From WTJO01 sp965660165 (lineage in GTDB: Bacteria; Pseudomonadota; Alphaproteobacteria; Puniceispirillales; Puniceispirillaceae), in assembly GCA_965660165.1 (NCBI GenBank), contig CBFHYU010000016.1, positions 1-47,904 of the forward strand: a stretch of DNA of 47,904 nt, read 5' to 3'. Shown here one piece after another: positions 29,071 to 37,902 of this stretch. Made by a program: the position numbers and the translations under genes. Each line of letters begins with the position of its first letter. Positions within the stretch are counted from its first letter, which is position 1. The notes under the pieces are model-generated. The model saw only the letters and a program-made list of their open reading frames with translations. It had not been told where the DNA came from and did no database searches.

Positions 29071-29408
29071 AGATGAAAGATAGTGCTATCTTTGGTGCCA
29101 TCAGAATGCGGAAACAGCAATTTAGGCCCTGCGTTTGCAAGAGAGGCAAATAAGGTGACATGCCTGTTTTTGGCAATCACCCAGCTAATCACACTGCCAG
29201 TATTTGTGGTGCGCAGATGGCATGAAAATGAACGAGAAACAGCTAATTTTTTATCGATAATGATAGGGCATTTATCTTGTGTCACCTGATAGCTAGCGCT
29301 GGTATTGGCATAAAGCGTAGGTATGAGCATTACAGATCCCAATAGCCCTGCAAATATTCTTACGAATATTCTGAAAACCGATAATGATATGATGCGTGGT
29401 AAAAACAT
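29007..29408 (-). CDS. Secreted 133-residue protein, function unknown
   Basis: The ATG at 29408 (minus strand) is preceded by GAGGAAA at a good distance, so I prefer it to one 15 bases upstream. A signal peptide is clear (basic start, hydrophobic FAGLLGSVMLIPTLYANT), with cleavage probably after about residue 31. The mature part has cysteines in DKCPII, FSCHL and GYSCTA. I recognise no family. Its last ~60 bases overlap, in another frame, the point where DUF1501 homology starts, so its C-terminus may be natural or may come from the deletion that removed the DUF1501 start. Confidence 0.5.
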   Translation of the reverse strand: MFLPRIISLSVFRIFVRIFAGLLGSVMLIPTLYANTSASYQVTQDKCPIIIDKKLAVSRSFSCHLRTTNTGSVISWVIAKNRHVTLFASLANAGPKLLFPHSDGTKDSTIFHLGHFGYSCTADNPAYTEHRAK

Positions 29409-29632
29409 AAATTTCCTCATCAATCAGCCTTAGATGAGGCTAGACTAGGCAGAATTAATAATTTGGGACAATGCCCTGTTCTCAATCTGCTCTGAATATA
29501 TCGGTTTTGGGATTGGAGTATTCTCTAACAGTTCAGGCAAAGCGCCCTATAAATCAAACGCTTCAGGGTAACGAGAATATCAGTAATGCCGTTATGATGA
29601 CTTTAGAGGTGTGATAACTATAAATAGTGTGA

Positions 29633-30166
29633 ATGGCGGTTTGTGACATGCATGGTCAAGTAACAGCAAAACCGATATTGCCCAAAGCGGTATTTCGCAA
29701 CACCCTATCTGAGAGAATTGGGCGGCTAGTATGCGGTATCTGTTGCTGTCTTTTGATAGCTCCATTTGGGGTAATTTCTGCACAGGCAGATACAGATATA
29801 CGTGTTGATGCACGCCGCGCCAGCTATGAGATGCTTGCCAGCTATTCTGCGCTTGAAGTAGATGCAGAACAGGCCTATCGCTCAGCAAGCTATCTTCAAG
29901 CCTTGCGCCTTTCACGCAAGATTCTAGCACGTTATCCTGCTCATCATACAGCCTTGCTGATTTTGCTAAAATCAATGGGGCGGCTTGGTATGGTCGGCGA
30001 GCCAGCAGAAGCTGCGGTGCGCTATGCAGATATGTATCATGCGCAATCACCTGCCATAAATGGCGCGATTAGCCAGCTATATCTTGCCTCAGGCAATACT
30101 GAAAAAGCAGCCTATTATCACCAGCTATCCACGCGCCAATATTGTGCCTTTAATTGCCAGCAATAA
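29633..30166 (+). CDS. Exported TPR-like protein, function unknown
   Basis: This 177-residue product has a membrane-exit segment (LVCGICCCLLIAPFGVISAQA, residues ~33-53) after a basic stretch, followed by two helix-turn-helix units resembling tetratricopeptide repeats (SASYLQALRLSRKILARYPA and the LYLASGNTEKAAYYHQL region). It is probably periplasmic or lipid-anchored and may mediate protein contacts. The start is uncertain: ATGs at 29633 and 29648 both lack a good ribosome binding site. An open frame on the opposite strand is judged a shadow because it has no family features. The 224 bases before it (29409-29632) show no gene. Confidence 0.6.
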   Translation: MAVCDMHGQVTAKPILPKAVFRNTLSERIGRLVCGICCCLLIAPFGVISAQADTDIRVDARRASYEMLASYSALEVDAEQAYRSASYLQALRLSRKILARYPAHHTALLILLKSMGRLGMVGEPAEAAVRYADMYHAQSPAINGAISQLYLASGNTEKAAYYHQLSTRQYCAFNCQQ

Positions 30167-30184
30167 ACGCTCAAAATGCGCTAT

Positions 30185-31306
30185 CTATTTTGGCTGAGGC
30201 GGATTGCCTGGAACTGGCAAGCCCCGCAAGGCCTTGCTAGAGCGCATATATTGCGGTGGATAGACAGCATCTGCACCAAGCACTTCTGCAGCATGCCATG
30301 CCCAATGCGGGTTAAATAACATTGCTCTGGCTATTGCTATCATATCTGCCTGGCCTGATCTGATGATTGCTTCTGCTTGACGTGGGTCTGTTATCTGGCC
30401 AACTGCCATTGTAGGAAGGCCTGTTGCACGCTTTATCTCTGAGGCAAATCCTGTCTGATATCCTGGCCCAACATCTATCTGCTGAAGCGGTGAATTGCCT
30501 GCGCTCGACACATCAACAAAATCGGCGCCATGCTGTTTTAACGCCTCACAAAAGATAGTCGCCTCGTCAATATTCCAGCTTGAGCTATCTACCCAATCTG
30601 TTGCAGATAGCCTGACGCCCAATGCCTTATGACGCGGCCAGACAGCACGCACAGCATCAAATATCTCAAGTGGAAATTTCATCCTGCCTTCAAGTGATCC
30701 ACCATAGCTATCATTACGCTGATTAGAAAGTGGCGATAGGAATTGATGCATCAGATATCCATGCGCCATATGCAATTCTACCACATCAAATCCAATTCTG
30801 TCTGAGCGTTCAGCCGCTGATATAAAGGCATCTTTCAGCCTGTTCATGCCCGCATCATCTAGCGCATCTGGTATATCCCATCCCTCAGCATACGCGGTGG
30901 CAGAGGGCGCACAATTCTTCCATCCACGCGGGTCTGATGCTGGAATTGGTTTGCCGCCAGCCCATGGCATATCTGTTGAGCCTTTTCTGCCTGCATGGGC
31001 AAGCTGAATGCCAAGCTGGGCATTGCCATAGCCTTTACAAAAATCAACAACATGCTTTAAGGCAGCTTCCTGCTCATCAGTATATAATCCAAGACAGCCA
31101 GGTGAAATCCTGCCTTCAGCCGTAACAGCAGTAGCTTCGGTGAATAACAGTCCAACACCAGCGACGGCAAATTGCCCCAAATGCATCAGATGCCACTCAT
31201 TTGCTACGCCGTCTGACGCGCTATATTGGCACATTGGCGCAACAATTATGCGGTTTCGTAAGGTTAATCCGCCAACAGGTATTTCTGAAAATAACTTCAC
31301 ACTCAT
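30185..31306 (-). CDS. NADH:flavin oxidoreductase (old yellow enzyme, YqjM-like)
   Basis: This 373-residue FMN-dependent TIM barrel belongs to the thermophilic-like/YqjM branch, which reduces activated C=C bonds. Diagnostic residues are the cysteine in IVAPMCQYSA that tunes the flavin, QLAHAGRKGS, and ELHMAHGYLMHQFLSP with the active-site His pair. The natural substrate is unknown. Its ATG overlaps the stop of the Gfo/Idh gene by four bases (ATGA), so the two are translated together and may act on one compound. Confidence 0.9.
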   Translation of the reverse strand: MSVKLFSEIPVGGLTLRNRIIVAPMCQYSASDGVANEWHLMHLGQFAVAGVGLLFTEATAVTAEGRISPGCLGLYTDEQEAALKHVVDFCKGYGNAQLGIQLAHAGRKGSTDMPWAGGKPIPASDPRGWKNCAPSATAYAEGWDIPDALDDAGMNRLKDAFISAAERSDRIGFDVVELHMAHGYLMHQFLSPLSNQRNDSYGGSLEGRMKFPLEIFDAVRAVWPRHKALGVRLSATDWVDSSSWNIDEATIFCEALKQHGADFVDVSSAGNSPLQQIDVGPGYQTGFASEIKRATGLPTMAVGQITDPRQAEAIIRSGQADMIAIARAMLFNPHWAWHAAEVLGADAVYPPQYMRSSKALRGLPVPGNPPQPK

Positions 31307-32346
31307 CTATGTTTTCCTTCACTATCTAGCGTTATTTTTCTGCCCTGAGCTGAGCTAAGATAGGCTGCCTCAACCAGTCTCATTATATCAAGATATTCAC
31401 GAGCAGTATTTTCTGGACATTGATTATGGCGCCATGCGTGTGCTACATGCTGACATAAGTGAAACACGCAGTCACCACCAAAAGACTGGTTGTTTGGATG
31501 GGCTGGCAATAATATCTCATCCTCATGCTGTTGATGGCGGCGCAGAGATAATGCGCCATAGCCGTCCAGACGCAGTACACCAGCTTCACATTCAAGCGAT
31601 GCCTCGCCCATTGTTAGACGCGGATTATCGGCGGGATGATCAGATAATCGATTGCCGTCAAATATCGCCCTCATATGATGGTCAAATTCGATAATGATTA
31701 TGCCTGCATCTTCGCCTGTAAGCACAGGGTTAAGCTGTCTTAGATCAGCATATACATGACGAGGCTTGCCAAATAGAAAGCAGAAGGTATCTAGAAAATG
31801 TATCGCTGTTTCATGGACTAAAAAGCGTGGCATCTGCTGAAAATAGGGTTGGCGGGCTAGATACGCATCGTTGCCCCTGCCATCGCCTGGCCGCAAGGCA
31901 AAGCGGAATTGGTAAATCTGGCCTAACCTGCCTGACTCTATCTCGGATTTTAGCCAGCGATACCAAGGCTGAAAGCGAAAATTCTCATGGATAATCAGCT
32001 CAATATTGGCAGCTTCAGCCATTGCGGTGATGGTTTCTGCTTCTGCTAAGGTTGCACAAAATGGCTTTTGGCAAATGATACGGGATACCCCTGCGTCAAT
32101 TGCGTTTTTGATTAATGCACCATGCGCATTTGGCGGCACTACAATATCCAGCACATCAATCTGGTGTGCTGACACCATCTCATCAAGGCTGTGATATAGC
32201 GCTATGCCGTTTGGTACGATTGCCTTCGGGCTTGGGTCTGCGATCGCCACAAGGGATGTATGCTCAGATGCTAACCAAGCCTGATGATGAAGCTGGGCAA
32301 AATAGCCTGCGCCTACAACGCCGATAGATAGTTGTGTTGATTCCAT
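31303..32346 (-). CDS. Gfo/Idh/MocA-family oxidoreductase
   Basis: This 347-residue protein has the N-terminal NAD(P)-binding motif GVVGAGYFAQLHHQAW and a C-terminal alpha/beta dimerisation domain. The family's EKP motif reads QKP here (CQKPFCATLAEAE), keeping the catalytic lysine but not the glutamate. HETAIHFLD corresponds to the second active-site region. Family members oxidise or reduce sugars, inositols and related polyols. It is the first gene of the pair with the old yellow enzyme, and diverges from the metallohydrolase gene. Confidence 0.87.
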   Translation of the reverse strand: MESTQLSIGVVGAGYFAQLHHQAWLASEHTSLVAIADPSPKAIVPNGIALYHSLDEMVSAHQIDVLDIVVPPNAHGALIKNAIDAGVSRIICQKPFCATLAEAETITAMAEAANIELIIHENFRFQPWYRWLKSEIESGRLGQIYQFRFALRPGDGRGNDAYLARQPYFQQMPRFLVHETAIHFLDTFCFLFGKPRHVYADLRQLNPVLTGEDAGIIIIEFDHHMRAIFDGNRLSDHPADNPRLTMGEASLECEAGVLRLDGYGALSLRRHQQHEDEILLPAHPNNQSFGGDCVFHLCQHVAHAWRHNQCPENTAREYLDIMRLVEAAYLSSAQGRKITLDSEGKHR

Positions 32347-32421
32347 AATGGTATTTATAGCGTTGTTATGTCTGTAATGAAAGTGTTAGGCTGATAAGAT
32401 GAGCAAAGAGGCGAGGTCACT

Positions 32422-33231
32422 ATGAGCGATAGATTATGGGAAGTGTATGCGCTGAAATATTCTGAGCGCAACAGCAGAACACGGTTTGACAGTTTTCTAT
32501 TTGACCCTCACCACACTGATGCGCATGACATGGATTATTTCGTCTGGATATTAAGATCAGGCTCAGACATTATCATGGTTGATACTGGTTATGATTCAGA
32601 AGAAGCAGAAAAGCGCGGCAGACCCATTCAGCGTTCACAAGCAGACGCGCTAGCCGCACTATCTATAACGCCAGAACAGATTAACCATATTATCATCACC
32701 CATCTTCATTATGACCATGCAGGCTGTTTGCATGAATTCCCAAATGCGCGCTTTTATCTGCATCCTGATGAAATGGCGTATGCAACAGGTCCGTGCATGT
32801 GCGAAGATATTTTGCGCATGCCCTATACAGGTGCCCATATTTGCGAGGCTGTCACAGCGCTCTATTCAGGCAGGCTAGAATTTACTGGCACAGAGCATAA
32901 GATAGCTGAAGGGGTAACTACTCACCGAACAGGTGGCCATTCCAGAGGGCTGCAGGTAGTTAGGGTGAAAACAGCGTCTGGGTGGATGTGCCTTGCTTCT
33001 GATTCTGCCCATTATTATGAAAATTATCTAACGCGGCGGCCATTTCCGATTGTGGTGGATTTAGAAGATATGTTTGCTGGTTTTGATGTGATACAGTCTC
33101 TTGCCTCACGCCCTGAGCTGGTAGTGCCAGGACATGACCCGCTTGTGGGACAGATTTTTCCTCAGTTCGGACGGTCTGGTTTTGTCTGGCGGCTTGACGC
33201 AGGGCCAGATAAAGCCCTGCCTCAATTTTAA
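32422..33231 (+). CDS. MBL-fold metallohydrolase, lactonase-like
   Basis: This 269-residue enzyme carries a complete set of metallo-beta-lactamase ligands: THLHYDHAG (residues ~92-100), GGHSRG, ASDSAHYY and VPGHDP. The pattern and length are closest to the AHL-lactonase/AttM group. No LuxI or LuxR gene is seen, so quorum quenching is only one option; opening a sugar lactone would fit the sugar-acid genes nearby. GAGG precedes the ATG. It converges with the carboxymuconolactone-decarboxylase-like gene. Confidence 0.87.
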   Translation: MSDRLWEVYALKYSERNSRTRFDSFLFDPHHTDAHDMDYFVWILRSGSDIIMVDTGYDSEEAEKRGRPIQRSQADALAALSITPEQINHIIITHLHYDHAGCLHEFPNARFYLHPDEMAYATGPCMCEDILRMPYTGAHICEAVTALYSGRLEFTGTEHKIAEGVTTHRTGGHSRGLQVVRVKTASGWMCLASDSAHYYENYLTRRPFPIVVDLEDMFAGFDVIQSLASRPELVVPGHDPLVGQIFPQFGRSGFVWRLDAGPDKALPQF

Positions 33232-33245
33232 GGGTTAATTTCTGG

Positions 33246-33623
33246 CTAGAGCTTGCCTTCTTCTTCCAGAATTTTGCGTGCTGATCTCATGCATTCTACG
33301 CCTTGAGGCACGCCGCAATAAATTGCAATTACATGAATAATGGCTCTGATTTCTTCTACAGAACAGCCATTGCCAAGCGCACCTCTTAGATGAAGCTCCC
33401 ATTCATGCATTTTGCCCAAAGCGCCTATCATGGTCAAATTCATCATTGACCGGGTTTTGGCGTCAATCACCTCATCACCCCAGCCAAAGCCCCAGCACCA
33501 AGCGGTCATCGCTTCTTGAAACGGTCTGCTAAATTCATCAGCTGTTTCAAGTGTCTGTGTTACATAATCTGCGCCAAGCGTCTGTTTACGCTTTTCAACA
33601 CCTGTTTGAAAAAATGTTTCCAT
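33246..33623 (-). CDS. Carboxymuconolactone decarboxylase family protein
   Basis: This 125-residue protein matches the PcaC-like family in length and in the segment MHEWELHLRGALGNGCSVEE, followed by HVIAIYCGVPQGVE. PcaC itself converts 4-carboxymuconolactone to an enol-lactone in protocatechuate breakdown, but no other pca gene is present here and many family members have different, unknown roles. The CxxC pair of the AhpD-type peroxidases is absent. It is the last gene before the phosphate operon on the same strand, 61 bases after the phoU stop. Confidence 0.85.
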   Translation of the reverse strand: METFFQTGVEKRKQTLGADYVTQTLETADEFSRPFQEAMTAWCWGFGWGDEVIDAKTRSMMNLTMIGALGKMHEWELHLRGALGNGCSVEEIRAIIHVIAIYCGVPQGVECMRSARKILEEEGKL

Positions 33624-33684
33624 CTACATCACTCTCTTTTCTTGATTGTTCAGTATCCAGACTAGAGTGAAGCACGGCTATAGG

Positions 33685-34350
33685 CTAGTCATTCGGCTCA
33701 TAAATTTCACCTTTCACCTTATAAATGGTGGCTTCGGCGATATTTTTGGCATGGTCACCAACACGTTCAAGATGGCGTGACACAAATAGCAGATGCACTG
33801 AGCTATCTATATTTTCCATATCTTTGGTAATATTCAGCATCACTGATTTTGAGAAATTTTTATGAAGCTCATCTAAGGCTGCATCACTCGCATGCACCGC
33901 CAGCGCTTCTTCTGGGTTTTCTTGGTTGTAGGTTTTGAGCGATGCAAATAGATGGCTAGACGCCATTTTGCCCATTTTGCGCAATTCTACGCCATATTTC
34001 TCTTCGATAAATAGCTCGTTAGAGATAGATAATTTCGCCATATTTTTTGCCAGATCACCTATACGCTCAATATTGAGGCCTACCTGAATAGCAGATAGCA
34101 CTCTGCGCAAATCATTTGCCATTGGTGAGCGCAATGCCAGAATATTTTGTGATAATTCTGTTATTTTTGACAAACCTGAATTGATCGTTTTATCTCTTTG
34201 AATGATGGATTTTGCTGATTCTTTATCAGCATTTAATATCGCATCAACAGCTTCATCCACCATTTCTGTGGCCGTTGTGCCCATACTCATGGCCAAAGTC
34301 TGAAGCTTATTAAGCTCATCATCATAAGATGATACAATATGTTCGTTCAT
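33685..34350 (-). CDS. phoU: Phosphate signalling protein PhoU
   Basis: This 221-residue protein is two tandem three-helix PhoU bundles with metal-binding acidic clusters (NIERIGDLAKNMA and HLERVGDHAKNIAE, the repeated E-x-x-x-D motif). In other bacteria it links PstSCAB to the PhoR kinase and prevents excess phosphate uptake. It is the last gene of the pst operon, 13 bases after pstB, with AGGAG upstream of its ATG. Confidence 0.96.
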   Translation of the reverse strand: MNEHIVSSYDDELNKLQTLAMSMGTTATEMVDEAVDAILNADKESAKSIIQRDKTINSGLSKITELSQNILALRSPMANDLRRVLSAIQVGLNIERIGDLAKNMAKLSISNELFIEEKYGVELRKMGKMASSHLFASLKTYNQENPEEALAVHASDAALDELHKNFSKSVMLNITKDMENIDSSVHLLFVSRHLERVGDHAKNIAEATIYKVKGEIYEPND

Positions 34351-34363
34351 AATTTATATGCTC

Positions 34364-35125
34364 CTAGCCGAACCTGCCAGTGATATAATCCTGGGTTCTG
34401 CTTTCACGAGGGTTAGTAAACATTTTTGTTGTGTCGCCATATTCAATCAGGTCGCCCAAATGGAAAAACGCAGTTTTCTGCGAAACCCGCGCGGCCTGTT
34501 GCATGGAATGGGTTACAATAATGATTGTATAGTCTTTTGCCAAATCTGTCATCAATGCTTCTATTTTTGCGGTGGCAATTGGGTCTAGAGCTGAACATGG
34601 CTCATCCATCAAGATAATCTCAGGCTGAACAGCGATGGTTCTGGCAATGCATAGGCGCTGTTGTTGGCCACCAGAAAGCCCTGTGCCTGGTTGATCTAGC
34701 CTGTCTTTCACTTCTTCCCATAACCCTGAGCCTTTCAGCGCCTGCTCAACAATTGTCTGAAGCTCTGAGCTGGATTTGGCAAGGCCATGAATTTTAGGCC
34801 CATAGGCGACATTATCGAAAATAGATTTCGGAAATGGATTAGGTTTCTGAAACACCATGCCCACCCGAGCGCGCAACGGCACAACATCAATTTCAGGCGC
34901 ATAGATATTTTCATTATCAATCAGAATCTCGCCTTCCATGCGGCACCCATCAATGGTGTCATTCATTCGATTAAGCGATCTTAAAAAGGTGGATTTGCCA
35001 CAGCCAGAAGGTCCGATAAAGGCCGTAATGGTTTTTGGCAGAATATCAATAGAAATATTATTGATGGCCTGTTTATCACCATAGAAAATATTCACATTTT
35101 TACATGTAACAACGGGATCTGTCAT
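34364..35125 (-). CDS. pstB: Phosphate ABC transporter ATP-binding protein
   Basis: This 253-residue ATPase powers the phosphate importer. Walker A is GPSGCGKST, the signature is LSGGQQQRL and Walker B is IILMDEPCSALD; the SLNRMNDTIDGCRMEGEI segment is specific to PstB. AGGAT lies before the ATG. It sits between pstA and phoU in the standard order. Confidence 0.97.
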   Translation of the reverse strand: MTDPVVTCKNVNIFYGDKQAINNISIDILPKTITAFIGPSGCGKSTFLRSLNRMNDTIDGCRMEGEILIDNENIYAPEIDVVPLRARVGMVFQKPNPFPKSIFDNVAYGPKIHGLAKSSSELQTIVEQALKGSGLWEEVKDRLDQPGTGLSGGQQQRLCIARTIAVQPEIILMDEPCSALDPIATAKIEALMTDLAKDYTIIIVTHSMQQAARVSQKTAFFHLGDLIEYGDTTKMFTNPRESRTQDYITGRFG

Positions 35126-35158
35126 GATTTTATCCTGTTTAATCTAATTATTTTTTGT

Positions 35159-36454
35159 CTACCAACGCCGCTCTAATTTCCGTCTGATGAAAATCGCAAT
35201 ACCATTCATTGCAATTAAGAATCCAAGCAAAATGATAATAGCAGAGCTGGTTTTCTGGATAAACATGCGTTCGGCAAAATCTGCCCACATGAAAATTTGA
35301 ACAGGAAGCACTGTGCCAGGATCAGTGACTGAATTTGGAATATCTACAATAAACGCGACCATCCCTATCATCAGCAAAGGGGCTGTTTCGCCCAATGCCT
35401 GCGCCATGCCAATAATGGCTCCTGTCAGCATGCCTGGTATTGCCAATGGCACAACATGGTGAAAGGTTGCCTGCATTTCAGAAGCGCCAATGCCAAGCGC
35501 CCCATCTTTAATGCTAGGTGGCACCGCTCTGATAGAGGCGCGTGAGGAAATAATAATGGTCGGCAGGGTCATTAACGCCAACACAATTCCGCCAACAAGT
35601 GGGATAGATCGTGGCAAGCCAAAGATATTGATAAAGATGGCAAGACCCAAAATCCCAAACACAACCGATGGAACAGCCGCTAGATTATTGATGTTTATTT
35701 CAATAATTTCTGTAATTTTGTTCTTAGGGGCAAATACTTCCAGATAGATAGCTGTTGCCACCCCAAGCGGAAAAGCAATAATGAAACAAATAAACAGCGT
35801 ATAGATTGAGCCAAAAAATGCGCCTTTTATGCCTGCCATCTCGGCATTTCGTGATGCACTTCCAAAAAATAGATAATCCGAAATCTCATAGCTGATTAGC
35901 CCCTTTGCCTCTAGGCGCTCTAGAAATGCTATCTGCTTATCATTCACCCGCCGCAATGTTTCGGGCGTTTCTTTTGAAATAAACCCTCTTAGATAGCTAT
36001 CAGCATCATCATCAAGCGCCAGCTTAACGGGCTGAACCGTGTCTAGCAGGTTTGAATTTGCTTTCACAAATTCCACCAACCGAACATCAGAGCCATTTGA
36101 CATAAGCTGGCGGGCAGCTTTTTTATCTGATCTGCCCTTAATCTCAAGCTCGGCATAAATCGCTTCATATACAAGCTTTTTGGCATCGCCATCAAAAAAT
36201 GACTGGTCTGACATATCACCATTTGGATCAAGTCGTGATGCATCAAGCGACACATTTAGCGTTACATAATATTGAAAAAAGCCTGGAATGCCTTTAGTGC
36301 CGATCGAAATAAATAAGGTTGCCAGAAATATCAATGCGATTGCAATCGCAGAACGGCCAAGCCAGACAAAGCGGCGTTCTTTGGCGCGTCGTGCCTTTAG
36401 CCCGCCAAGAAGACGTTGTTCTGTTTGTTTTTGTTGCGATGTTTTTTCAGTCAT
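35159..36454 (-). CDS. pstA: Phosphate ABC transporter permease PstA, long DUF3333 type
   Basis: This 431-residue permease is about 130 residues longer than E. coli PstA. The extra part follows the first membrane helix (residues ~31-52) and is an extracytoplasmic domain of about 150 residues (DUF3333), typical of alphaproteobacterial PstA. The permease core has five more helices and the EAA coupling loop (GALGIGASEMQATFHHVVPL). Its ATG overlaps the pstC stop by eight bases, implying coupled translation. Confidence 0.95.
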   Translation of the reverse strand: MTEKTSQQKQTEQRLLGGLKARRAKERRFVWLGRSAIAIALIFLATLFISIGTKGIPGFFQYYVTLNVSLDASRLDPNGDMSDQSFFDGDAKKLVYEAIYAELEIKGRSDKKAARQLMSNGSDVRLVEFVKANSNLLDTVQPVKLALDDDADSYLRGFISKETPETLRRVNDKQIAFLERLEAKGLISYEISDYLFFGSASRNAEMAGIKGAFFGSIYTLFICFIIAFPLGVATAIYLEVFAPKNKITEIIEININNLAAVPSVVFGILGLAIFINIFGLPRSIPLVGGIVLALMTLPTIIISSRASIRAVPPSIKDGALGIGASEMQATFHHVVPLAIPGMLTGAIIGMAQALGETAPLLMIGMVAFIVDIPNSVTDPGTVLPVQIFMWADFAERMFIQKTSSAIIILLGFLIAMNGIAIFIRRKLERRW

Positions 36455-37835
36455 ATTGCTCTCTATATTTCTTCACAATCTGCAACGCTACGAAATTAAG
36501 GGCTAATGTGATTACGATCAAAGTTAAGGCAAGTGCAAAGGCAGATAAGGTCTTTGCTGATTCAAATTCTTGATCCCCTACCAAAATGGTGACAATTTGG
36601 GCTGTCACTGTGGTCACCGCATCAAGCGGATTAAACGATAGATTTGCTGCAAGCCCTGCTGCCATGACAACGATCATGGTTTCGCCAACCGCCCGAGATA
36701 CTGCCAAAATGATACTAGCAACAATACCTGAAAGCGCGGCAGGCAATACTACATTTTTGATTGATTCGCTTTTGGTTGAACCAAGCCCTAATGCCGCATC
36801 TCGTAATGATTGTGGCACAGCATTTATCACATCATCTGACAGTGACGAGATAAAGGGGATAATCATAATCCCCATCACAAAGCCTGCGGCCAACGCTGAT
36901 TCAGAGGCAACAGACAGCCCAAGATTTTCGCCAACACCCTTGAATAGCGGAGCAATGGTTAAGGCAGCAAAAAATCCATATACAACAGTCGGGATGCCCG
37001 CCAGAATTTCTAGCAATGGCTTGATAATCCCGCGTGTTTTTTTAGAGGCATATTCAGATAGATAAATCGCAGATAATAGCCCGATAGGAATAGCTACGGT
37101 AAGGGCGATAAATGAAATAAGGAAGGTGCCAACAAATAGCGGAATTGAGCCATAAGCGGCAATGCCGCCTTGTCCTGAGCCTGCACGTGAAGCCCCTTCA
37201 AATTCAGGGTTCCAGACAAGACCTGTTAAAAATTCAAGAGGCGGGATAAGCCGAAAAAATCTGATTGATTCAAAAATAACAGAAAACACAATGCCTATGG
37301 TGGTTAAAATTGCCACCACTGAACATAGCACTAGAAAATTAGAAATTAGCCTTTCAACAGCGGCGCGGGCTCTGAAATCTATCGCAATTTTGCTTAGCGC
37401 ATACACGCTGGCAGCAGAACAAATACCAAGAGTTGATATCGCCATAACCACAAAGGAATTATCTTTCCAATCTTGAAATTTCACCGCCAGCTCAGAGACC
37501 CATATCTCAACCTCGCCAACAGATATGCCATCTACAAGATTATGGATGCGCGCAAGCGCAACTGAGCTTGAAAAATCATCCCCTGCTTTTACTGCCTCTG
37601 GGATTTGGGCTAACAACATTCTGTCTAGCAAGATGGTTTCACAAACTTGCCATATGATAATGGTGATCGCAGGCAGGATGATAGCTAGTGCGGCTGGATA
37701 TATGCCATAAAATACGGGTAACGAATTTGGCCGCTTAGAGTGCGTTGCGGCAAGCTTTATAATACGAGATTTTCCATAAAAAAATGAAGAGAGGGCAATG
37801 CAACCACAAATGAGGTATATTTCCAAATAATACAT
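36447..37835 (-). CDS. pstC: Phosphate ABC transporter permease PstC, long form
   Basis: This 462-residue permease has the usual six-helix core at its C-terminal end with the coupling loop DAALGLGSTKSESIKNVVLP, preceded by an N-terminal extension with two additional helices and a periplasmic segment. The lengthening parallels that of PstA, suggesting that the two extensions meet outside the membrane. A GGGGGA ribosome binding site precedes the ATG. It is separated from pstS by an intrinsic terminator. Confidence 0.95.
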   Translation of the reverse strand: MYYLEIYLICGCIALSSFFYGKSRIIKLAATHSKRPNSLPVFYGIYPAALAIILPAITIIIWQVCETILLDRMLLAQIPEAVKAGDDFSSSVALARIHNLVDGISVGEVEIWVSELAVKFQDWKDNSFVVMAISTLGICSAASVYALSKIAIDFRARAAVERLISNFLVLCSVVAILTTIGIVFSVIFESIRFFRLIPPLEFLTGLVWNPEFEGASRAGSGQGGIAAYGSIPLFVGTFLISFIALTVAIPIGLLSAIYLSEYASKKTRGIIKPLLEILAGIPTVVYGFFAALTIAPLFKGVGENLGLSVASESALAAGFVMGIMIIPFISSLSDDVINAVPQSLRDAALGLGSTKSESIKNVVLPAALSGIVASIILAVSRAVGETMIVVMAAGLAANLSFNPLDAVTTVTAQIVTILVGDQEFESAKTLSAFALALTLIVITLALNFVALQIVKKYREQYD

Positions 37836-37852
37836 CTACACCATCCCCCTAG

Positions 37853-37881
37853 AAAAAACGTGCCACAAAAGCTGTGGCACG
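37853..37881 (-). terminator. Intrinsic terminator between pstS and pstC
   Basis: On the minus strand CGTGCCACA and TGTGGCACG form a perfect 9-bp stem with a 5-base loop, followed at once by six T residues. It lies 21 bases after the pstS stop and 17 bases before the pstC ATG. It should end most transcripts after pstS and let a fraction through to pstCAB-phoU. Confidence 0.92.
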
Positions 37882-37902
37882 CTAATCTTGTATTTACGAC
37901 TA

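Noticed and set aside
29592..30050. 152-codon minus-strand frame opposite the TPR-like protein
   Set aside because: It lacks a signal peptide, repeats or any family motif; the plus-strand frame has both an export segment and TPR-like periodicity.
23399..33684. Second attachment repeat of the tRNA-Ser 3' end
   Set aside because: I looked for the T-arm/acceptor sequence downstream and saw no copy, so the island end cannot be set.
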